From: Gammaproteobacteria bacterium
Lineage (GTDB): Bacteria; Pseudomonadota; Gammaproteobacteria; Eutrophobiales; Eutrophobiaceae
DNA: 44,675 bases
Assembly: GCA_030829955.1 (NCBI GenBank)
Contig: JAURNY010000025.1
Location: forward strand, 1-44,675
Direction of reading: 5' to 3'
Made by a program: the position numbers and the translations under genes. Positions 38,482-44,675 of the stretch are shown in pieces. How positions within the stretch are numbered: position 1 is the stretch's first letter; the number at the start of each line of letters is the position of its first letter. The notes beneath the pieces are model-generated. The model was not told the DNA's origin. It made no database searches and saw only the letters and a list, made by a program, of their open reading frames with translations.

Positions 38482-39522
38482 TTAATATTGTTGTTCGGAA
38501 AGTGACTCAGCTTTTTTCCTTAGGATTTCGATACCGGCGTTATCCAGTTTTTGATTGTTTGCCATTTTTAATTCGCCAGTTAGAGTTTTACTAATACGTC
38601 TGGCGGTATTTAAAAACAGCTCGAATACGACTTCAGGTTCTATTGATGCAGGTGGATACATAAATAAGACAATCCCTTTTGTTCTCAGATCCGCCATTCT
38701 TCCCAAATCAAACGAACCAGGTTCAAACATATTTGCCATACTAAACAATGGCTGTCCGGAGTGAAGTTTCCCAGGTCCAAAATGATGAAAAATATTCATG
38801 TGACCATAGACCATGCCGACTTCATCTGCCGCCTTACTTATAGACAAGCCATTAAACATTGTCTGCGCAGGACTGGTGATAAATAAAATAATGAGATCAG
38901 AGTCACTTTGTTGTGGTTGTGATGAGTTTTCTTCAGCAACCTCAGGGACTTCATCTTCCATTTCCTGAAGTGCAATCTGCATATCTTCATCATCTGTATC
39001 GTTTACTGATTCCATGTCAGGATCGAAACTATCAGCGATGGATTCATTATTGCTTTCAAAAACACTGTCATAGTCAGGCTCATCGGCTACGTCTTCATCT
39101 GAAATGGTCTGGTGTAGAACATCTTCATGTTTATATTCTTGTGCAGAAAATCTGGCAGTTTCTTCAATATCAACGGATTCATCAGAAATGACAGGTGTTT
39201 TTCTTAATGAAGGAATATTTTCAGCATCTTCATCATTATCATTGCCAAAGATATTTATATGTTCAGGTGCCTGTTGAATCTGGCTGCGCTCTTTTCTTCC
39301 CTGTGCAATCATATTGCCTAAATCCAGCAACGAACGTTTATATTCAGCAGAATCTTCAAATTGAGCAGGATTAAAGCTCGGTGCGTCAGGTAAATCATCG
39401 ATAGCATTCAGAAAGTCGTTTTTTTTCTTGGGTTCCGAGCGAAAAAATACTTCCCAGCAATATAAGCCAGCTACGAACAGGCAGCCTATTATGAGTAATA
39501 TAAATTGCAAATCAGACATCAT
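38482..39522 (-). CDS. zipA: cell division protein ZipA
   Basis: A 346-residue division protein. An N-terminal membrane helix (about 6-25) puts it in the inner membrane with the bulk in the cytoplasm; a long acidic linker rich in Asp/Glu/Ser (about 40-205) precedes a C-terminal FtsZ-binding domain (about 208-340) with FHHFGPGKLHSGQPLFSMANMFEPGSFD. ZipA tethers FtsZ to the membrane. Its neighbour ligA (7 bp away) and context with smc/cysZ agree. Confidence 0.93.
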   Translation of the reverse strand: MMSDLQFILLIIGCLFVAGLYCWEVFFRSEPKKKNDFLNAIDDLPDAPSFNPAQFEDSAEYKRSLLDLGNMIAQGRKERSQIQQAPEHINIFGNDNDEDAENIPSLRKTPVISDESVDIEETARFSAQEYKHEDVLHQTISDEDVADEPDYDSVFESNNESIADSFDPDMESVNDTDDEDMQIALQEMEDEVPEVAEENSSQPQQSDSDLIILFITSPAQTMFNGLSISKAADEVGMVYGHMNIFHHFGPGKLHSGQPLFSMANMFEPGSFDLGRMADLRTKGIVLFMYPPASIEPEVVFELFLNTARRISKTLTGELKMANNQKLDNAGIEILRKKAESLSEQQY

Positions 39523-39615
39523 GATTTACCATCATAACACCAACGAAAGATATTAAAGGACTGTAAATTATTAGACGAATGAATTGAACATTCGCCATCA
39601 ACTAAATGAACTGGA

Positions 39616-42600
39616 TTAGGCAGTTTTTGCCATTTCAACCGCTTCATCCACATCCACAGACACCAATCTGGAGACACCAGGCTCATGCATGGTTACGCCC
39701 ATTAATTGATTAGCGATTTCCATAGTGATTTTATTGTGCGTAATAAAAATAAACTGTACTTCATCAGACATGGATTTAACCAACTGGCTAAAACGCCCCG
39801 TATTTGTGTCATCAAGCGGTGCATCCACCTCATCGAGAATACAGAAAGGTGCCGGGTTTAATTTGAATATCGCAAACACCAGTGCAACTGCTGTTAGTGC
39901 TTTTTCGCCTCCTGACAGCAAATGAATGTTGCTATTCTTCTTGCCTGGTGGTCTGGCCATGATAGCGACACCTGTTTGTAATAAGTCGTCACCTGTTAAT
40001 TCAAGATACGCATGTCCGCCACCAAATAGTTTCGGAAACATATCTTTAATGTTGGTGTTTAGGTGATCGAAAGTTTCCTTAAAACGAGTACGTGTTTCTT
40101 TATCAATCTTGCGTATTGCACTTTCCAGGGTGGCCAATGCATCTGTCAAATCATGATGTTGACTATCGAGATAGGTCTTTCTTTCTTCACTCTGCTTGTA
40201 TTCATCTATAGCAGCAAGATTAATTGCGCCTAATCGCTGGATTTTGCGACCAATATTATCAAGCTTCTCTTGCCAATCAGCTGGTTGAGCTGATTCTTCC
40301 AATTGTTCGAGCAATGCTTCTGCAGTCTGTTCAAACGCATTAAGTTTTTCAATAACTGTTTCCAGTCTGACCTGACAGCCATTAACATTAATTCGCGCTT
40401 TTTCCAGTTCTGAACGCAATACCTCAAGACCTTGTTCCTGTTGATGTCTCCCCTGCTCAAGCTCTCTTAATTGAGCCTCAATACCATGTACAGTTGAGCG
40501 CGCATTAGCAAGATTCTTTTCTGCTTCGAGTTTGCGTTTTAGTGCTTCTTCAATCTTTAATTGCAACTCGGCTAATGGTGCTTTGTTTTGTGTTAATTCA
40601 TTTTCAAGTTCCAGAATACGATTGCTCTGGTGATGAACCTGTATCTCGTTACGTTTTATCGCTTGCTCGTAAGAAGCACGTCTTGAACTAAAGGATTCTA
40701 GTTGCAAGGCAATCCCATGACTCTCTTCATGTGTGCTTTGCCAACGTTGTCTGGCTTCATTCAGCGAATTTTTATGTTTTTCCTTTACAGTAGACAGCTC
40801 GCATTTCTGACTAAGTAATTGATCATTGTCTCTGTCAAAATCAGATAATCTTGATCTAATAGAATCAATTTCCTGTTCGTCTTGACGCACCTGCTCGTTT
40901 AAACGATCAAGCTCCTCAACTAGTTCTTCATGACGCTTTTGGTTTTGCTGACGCTGTACATCTAAACTGGCAAGCTCTGTCTTAATTTCAGACAATTGTT
41001 GCTGATTGATATTTAATGACTGTTGTTGTTGTTGCAATGTTTCTTCAGCACTTTCCATCGCCTGTTCAGTTTCGGTCAGCGCCTGTTCCAGCTTTCTAGT
41101 CTCTTTCTGAGCATTTGCTATTGCCTGTCTGACCCTCTCAATCTCCTGCTCGCGGGATAACACAGTGTCTTTCGCCTGCTCCGAATGATTGACTACTAAC
41201 CAATCCTTGCCTAGCCATATGCCCTGAGGTGTAATGACCGAGTATCCATCTGGCATATCATTTAAAATAGTTTTAGCTTCTTCATAATCACCAGCAAGTA
41301 CAATACGAGAAAGTAAAAACGATAGTTTAATTTCACTACTTATTAAGTCAGCAAGTGTTGTATATTTTTCATCCAGATCAGATGCACTTATTGCTGAAGA
41401 TAGATTGATAAAGCCAACCTTGCCAGGGATAGATTCGAGCTTATCCATATGCTGTTCTATATTATCAACACATAGATGACCTAACATACCACTGGTAACT
41501 GTTTCCAGAGCATGAGCCCATTTTTCTTCTATCTTTAATAATTGTGATAACCGCTTAAACTCGGACAAACCATTATTTTTTAGCCAAACATCAAGTTCTT
41601 GATTGTCTGCAACAATCGATTTTTGTAATGTTTCCAGCGAAGATAGTTGCCCTGTTAATACCTGATATTGATGTCGGGCCTTATCAAGATTGGAACTAAT
41701 CTCTTTCAATCGTTCACGTTTTTCTTTGACACTGGATTGTATGCTTAAATAGGTTTCATTCGCCGTAGATTGCTGACTTTCGAGGTGGCTCAATTTGTTT
41801 CTCAACTCATCAACTCTGGAGTCATACATATCCTGTTGATAATTATCAATATCAGTTTGCGCCTGATGACGACGTTCTTTTACTTCTTCAGTACGATTTT
41901 CTAAAAATTCCAGTCGGGATTGATCAGCTTGTTGGCGTCGGCTGAATTCGGTGAATGAGTCGTTAAATTTATCCCACTCTGTTTGCCATGATTGCATGGC
42001 TTCTTCAGCCTGATTTAAAATTTCATATGCACGATTGCTTTCACTGCGTGAACCCTGAAGTTTAGGTTCAAGCTGTTGAAGCTCACTTAATAACTTTTCA
42101 TATTCTTGTTTATCCTGGTGATGTTGACGATCTGCGTCTGCCAGGCTGGCTTTGCTTTTTTCCAATTCAGCTTCTGTATTTGCAATCTTTTCTTTAACGT
42201 GCTGCAGTTGTTGTTCAAATTGTGCGATGTCACTACCTACTTGATAGTATTCTGATTGTTTGTCATTAAAACCGACATTAGCTTCGCTTAGAGCCTCTCT
42301 TTGTTTTTCTATCTCGGATTCAATTTGTCTTACTTTAGCGACCGATGATTCAACAGCGTTTTCTTTACCTCTTGCCGTTTCCTGCAAGCGAATCATCTCG
42401 GAATTCAACTCATGCCATTGAAGAGCTAGCAGTTCAGCATTGATTTGGCGTTCTTCCTGTTTAAATTCCTTATATTTTTCAGCCGCCTTTGCTTGCCTTT
42501 GCAAATGGTTTAATTGTTTTTCAAGTTCTTCACGGATGTCGTTAAGACGATCAAGGTTTTCTTTGGTATGTTTGATACGGTTTTCAGTTTCTCTACGGCG

Positions 42601-43125
42601 CTCGCGATATTTTGAAATACCGGCAGCTTCTTCGATATAAACCCGCAACTCCTCAGGTTTCGCCTCTATTAAACGAGAAATCATACCCTGCTCTATAATG
42701 GCATAACTTCTGGGGCCAAGACCTGTCCCCAAGAATATTGCGGTAATATCACGTCGACGACAACGTGCGCCGTTCAAATAATATGTTGAGATGCCGTCAC
42801 GAGTAATTTGGCGTTTGACTGAAATTTCATTGTAACTGGCATATTGCCCGCCTAGTTTCTTTTCGGTGTTATCAAATACCAGTTCAACGCTCGCTTGCCC
42901 CACTGGTTGTCTGGCTGTCGAACCACTGAATATGACATCGGTTAGTGATTCGCCACGCAGATGCTTGGCAGAACTTTCGCCCATAACCCAAGTCACTGCA
43001 TCAATAATGTTAGATTTACCACAACCGTTAGGTCCAACAATCCCAACAAGATTACTAGGAACGATAAGATTGGTATGATCGACGAAGGATTTAAAACCGG
43101 AAAGCTTAATATTGCTTAAACGCAT
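39616..43125 (-). CDS. smc: chromosome segregation protein SMC
   Basis: A 1169-residue SMC ATPase. Walker A GPNGCGKSNIID at about 31-42 and the C-terminal signature LLSGGEKALTA with Walker B CILDEVDAPLDD. Two long coiled coils (about 170-500 and 660-1000), Gln/Glu-rich, flank a hinge domain (about 510-650, with LGHLCVDNIE and GYSVITPQGIWLG). It condenses and organises the chromosome, usually with ScpA and ScpB, which are not in this window. It is SMC rather than MukB. Confidence 0.97.
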   Translation of the reverse strand: MRLSNIKLSGFKSFVDHTNLIVPSNLVGIVGPNGCGKSNIIDAVTWVMGESSAKHLRGESLTDVIFSGSTARQPVGQASVELVFDNTEKKLGGQYASYNEISVKRQITRDGISTYYLNGARCRRRDITAIFLGTGLGPRSYAIIEQGMISRLIEAKPEELRVYIEEAAGISKYRERRRETENRIKHTKENLDRLNDIREELEKQLNHLQRQAKAAEKYKEFKQEERQINAELLALQWHELNSEMIRLQETARGKENAVESSVAKVRQIESEIEKQREALSEANVGFNDKQSEYYQVGSDIAQFEQQLQHVKEKIANTEAELEKSKASLADADRQHHQDKQEYEKLLSELQQLEPKLQGSRSESNRAYEILNQAEEAMQSWQTEWDKFNDSFTEFSRRQQADQSRLEFLENRTEEVKERRHQAQTDIDNYQQDMYDSRVDELRNKLSHLESQQSTANETYLSIQSSVKEKRERLKEISSNLDKARHQYQVLTGQLSSLETLQKSIVADNQELDVWLKNNGLSEFKRLSQLLKIEEKWAHALETVTSGMLGHLCVDNIEQHMDKLESIPGKVGFINLSSAISASDLDEKYTTLADLISSEIKLSFLLSRIVLAGDYEEAKTILNDMPDGYSVITPQGIWLGKDWLVVNHSEQAKDTVLSREQEIERVRQAIANAQKETRKLEQALTETEQAMESAEETLQQQQQSLNINQQQLSEIKTELASLDVQRQQNQKRHEELVEELDRLNEQVRQDEQEIDSIRSRLSDFDRDNDQLLSQKCELSTVKEKHKNSLNEARQRWQSTHEESHGIALQLESFSSRRASYEQAIKRNEIQVHHQSNRILELENELTQNKAPLAELQLKIEEALKRKLEAEKNLANARSTVHGIEAQLRELEQGRHQQEQGLEVLRSELEKARINVNGCQVRLETVIEKLNAFEQTAEALLEQLEESAQPADWQEKLDNIGRKIQRLGAINLAAIDEYKQSEERKTYLDSQHHDLTDALATLESAIRKIDKETRTRFKETFDHLNTNIKDMFPKLFGGGHAYLELTGDDLLQTGVAIMARPPGKKNSNIHLLSGGEKALTAVALVFAIFKLNPAPFCILDEVDAPLDDTNTGRFSQLVKSMSDEVQFIFITHNKITMEIANQLMGVTMHEPGVSRLVSVDVDEAVEMAKTA

Positions 43126-43241
43126 GAGGCGATAATCTACTAAAGAAACGTGACCCTGTCCAAATGAAAAAAATAAACTATAATTAACTTTAAAAAATTA
43201 CTATATAGTATTGATATTTTTATAATATTATTAATTAACAA

Positions 43242-43259
43242 GACACTTTTAAAGGTGTC
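43242..43259. other. near-palindrome upstream of queF
   Basis: GACACTTTTAAAGGTGTC is an 18-bp near-perfect palindrome (GACAC...GTGTC, with one T-G mismatch pair) about 65 bp before the queF start. It could be an operator for a dimeric regulator or a transcript hairpin. The surrounding sequence is very AT-rich and includes TATAAT at 43221-43226. Confidence 0.35.
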
Positions 43260-43324
43260 ATTATAAATGCAAGAATATGTGTTAATAGCATATCATTCAA
43301 GCCAATAATTTAGGAAAAATAGCT

Positions 43325-43714
43325 ATGAGCAGCCAAGCCATTGATACTCTTGATACATTTGACAATCCGCAAGCCGATCGTGACTTTACGATTCGTATTG
43401 ATATTCCCGAATTCACCTGTCTTTGTCCAAAAACTGGCCAACCTGATTTTGCTGTGTTGTTAATAGAATATGTGCCCGATAAAAAATGTGTCGAACTAAA
43501 ATCACTAAAAAACTATGTCTGGAAATTCCGTGAGGTTGGCGCTTTTCACGAAGCAATTACTAATGAGATTCTAAACGATCTAGCTAAAATCACTTCTCCA
43601 CGTTTTATGCGATTAACTGCAAAATTTAATGTCAGAGGTGGAATCTACACAACCGTCGTAGTGGAACATGTGAAAACAGGTTGGCAACCACAATCTGTCA
43701 TTAACTTAGCTTAA
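43325..43714 (+). CDS. queF: 7-cyano-7-deazaguanine reductase
   Basis: A 129-residue unimodular (type I) QueF that reduces preQ0 to preQ1 with NADPH in queuosine tRNA modification. The substrate-binding nucleophile is Cys34 in [26 protein letters not shown] and GAFHEAITN are the family's other marks, with the RGGI strand near the C-terminus. E. coli has the longer type II enzyme, so this argues against an enteric relative. AGGA lies upstream of the ATG. cysZ follows 8 bp later. Confidence 0.95.
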   Translation: MSSQAIDTLDTFDNPQADRDFTIRIDIPEFTCLCPKTGQPDFAVLLIEYVPDKKCVELKSLKNYVWKFREVGAFHEAITNEILNDLAKITSPRFMRLTAKFNVRGGIYTTVVVEHVKTGWQPQSVINLA

Positions 43715-43722
43715 CTATTGCT

Positions 43723-44466
43723 ATGTCAGGTTTCAAACTAGGTCTTCAATCCTTACTGGTGGGATTTAAATTAATCTTTAAACCTGGTATCCGGTTGTAT
43801 GTGATCGTGCCTTTTCTAATCAATTCGTTGTTATTTATTGGTGTCATCTATTTTGGCGCTAATTCATTGCAGGAATATCTTGACTTGATGATATTGAAAT
43901 ATGAATGGCTGGAGTGGATAAAATGGTTACTCAAGACAATCTTCGTCATTATTTCTCTCGCTGTCGTATTTTTTTGCTTCACTTTTGTGTCCAATATTCT
44001 AGGTGCACCATTTAACAGTTTTTTGTCAGAAGCGGTTGAGAGACATTTAGTACAAACCGATAAACTCGATATATTACAACGACCTATAATAGATGAAGTT
44101 TTTCTGTCTTTTAAATCAGAATTTGAGAAATTGGGCTATTTTATTCCTAGAGCTATACCTTTGTTGATCCTGTTTATTATCCCGGTAATTAATGTATCTG
44201 CGCCTTTTTTATGGTTTTTATTCAGCACCTGGATGTTATCCATAGAATATATGGACTATCCGCTGAGTAATCATGGCTTAATTTTCAAGGATCAAAGAAT
44301 TATGCTCATGCAAAACAAGTCGATGACATTTGGTTTTGGCATAGGTGTTGTCGGGTTAACTACTATTCCCATATTGAATTTCATTGCGATGCCGATTGCT
44401 ATTGCAGGAGCAACAAAACTATATGTGGAACAACGTGAAAAACTGTCAATAAAAGGACAAACATAA
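43723..44466 (+). CDS. cysZ: CysZ-type sulfate transport/membrane protein
   Basis: A 247-residue integral membrane protein with several hydrophobic segments (about 24-45, 68-92, 145-165 and 200-230). The pattern GLQSLLVGFKLIFKPGIRLYVIVPFLIN, LGAPFNSFLSEAVE and MSIEYMDYP-like SIEYMDYPLSNHG matches CysZ, a sulfate-uptake channel or permease. In E. coli cysZ lies beside zipA and ligA, and here only smc and queF intervene. Confidence 0.92.
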   Translation: MSGFKLGLQSLLVGFKLIFKPGIRLYVIVPFLINSLLFIGVIYFGANSLQEYLDLMILKYEWLEWIKWLLKTIFVIISLAVVFFCFTFVSNILGAPFNSFLSEAVERHLVQTDKLDILQRPIIDEVFLSFKSEFEKLGYFIPRAIPLLILFIIPVINVSAPFLWFLFSTWMLSIEYMDYPLSNHGLIFKDQRIMLMQNKSMTFGFGIGVVGLTTIPILNFIAMPIAIAGATKLYVEQREKLSIKGQT

Positions 44467-44538
44467 TTCCTAATTGCTACATTTAATCTTTAATGGTATA
44501 GATGCACGTCAAATTTTTTGTTAGGGCGGAGAAGTCTT

Positions 44539-44675
44539 ATGGCTGCCAAGAAAAAAACAGCTAAAAAGAAAGCGGCTACCAAAAAGAAAGTCGCTAAGAA
44601 AAAAACAGCTAAAAAGAAAGTGACTACCAAAAAGAAAGTCGCTAAGAAAAAAACAGCTAAAAAGAAAGTGACTAC
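44539..44675 (+). CDS. histone H1-like Lys/Ala-rich protein (partial)
   Basis: The frame starts at an ATG preceded by GGAG (SD 7 bp away) and is open to the end of the window. It encodes AAKKKTAKKKAATKKKVAKKK-type repeats, almost only Lys, Ala, Thr and Val. Similar C-terminal tails occur in AlgP and in chlamydial HC1-type proteins that bind DNA. Only 45 codons are visible, so the family cannot be fixed. The 48-bp repeat means the length may vary between strains. Confidence 0.75.
   Translation, partial: MAAKKKTAKKKAATKKKVAKKKTAKKKVTTKKKVAKKKTAKKKVT
44548..44675 (+). repeat. 48-bp tandem repeats in H1-like gene
   Basis: Two full copies of a 48-bp unit (44548-44595 and 44596-44643) and a third partial copy (44644-44675), beginning AAGAAAAAAACAGCT. 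Copies 1 and 2 differ at two bases (GCGGCT against GTGACT); copy 3 matches copy 2 over its visible 32 bases. Confidence 0.9.

Noticed and set aside
39523-39615. Inverted repeat (GACGAATG/CATTCGCC) between smc and zipA
   Set aside because: Only about 6 bp of stem and no U-run; insufficient to call a terminator.

Overview
The window is a stretch of chromosome from an AT-rich gammaproteobacterium outside the enterics. The evidence is gene order: pgsA followed by tRNA-Gly, tRNA-Cys and tRNA-Leu; the fab cluster with holB, tmk, mltG and pabC; yceD-rpmF-plsX diverging from maf; rluC diverging from rne; rpoE-rseA-rseB-mucD diverging from nadB; lepA-lepB-rnc-era-recO-pdxJ; and cysZ, zipA and ligA close together. 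I cannot assign a genus from sequence alone. A type IV pilus PilZ gene and an AlgU/MucABD-like sigma-E locus point towards a Pseudomonas- or Methylophaga-like gene arrangement rather than an Escherichia-like one.

Layout. Positions 1-760 hold the tail of pgsA and three tRNA genes. Positions 841-3646 are an accessory block of small, mostly exported or membrane-anchored proteins, most of unknown function: a Rap1a/Tai-type protein, a single-span protein, a secreted Cys-containing protein, a zinc-ribbon membrane protein, a 49-residue helical peptide, and a minus-strand pair with one BamE/SmpA-like protein. Positions 3811-6123 encode a radical SAM protein and a class V PLP enzyme. Positions 6125-16992 form a long minus-strand series: tatD, pilZ, holB, tmk, mltG, pabC, fabF, acpP, fabG, fabD, fabH, plsX, rpmF and yceD. 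This couples ribosomal protein L32 and phospholipid/fatty-acid initiation to DNA polymerase clamp loading, dTMP synthesis and peptidoglycan processing. maf (plus strand) diverges from yceD; sppA and rluC (minus) follow, then rne (plus).

Positions 22036-33646 are a second long minus-strand series: rpoE, rseA, rseB, mucD, a glutaredoxin-like gene, lepA, lepB, a DUF4845 gene, rnc, era, recO, pdxJ and prfC. It joins the envelope-stress sigma factor and its regulators with signal peptidase I, translation GTPases and rRNA maturation. nadB and a diguanylate cyclase face the other way. ligA, zipA and smc (minus) cover replication/repair, division and chromosome condensation. queF and cysZ (plus) follow, and the window ends inside a Lys/Ala-rich histone H1-like gene made of 48-bp repeats.

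Most of the window is conserved core genome and I found no convincing defence system, mobile element or CRISPR array. The most interesting sequence-level points are two core genes without a usual start codon. maf appears to start at AUU behind an ideal Shine-Dalgarno sequence. rnc has no AUG/GUG/UUG in frame and follows the DUF4845 gene in the same frame, separated by a single UAA. Other points are the orphan Rap1a/Tai protein in the accessory block, a strongly SD-led 49-codon gene, structured RNA in the rne leader, and intercistronic hairpins in the fab operon.
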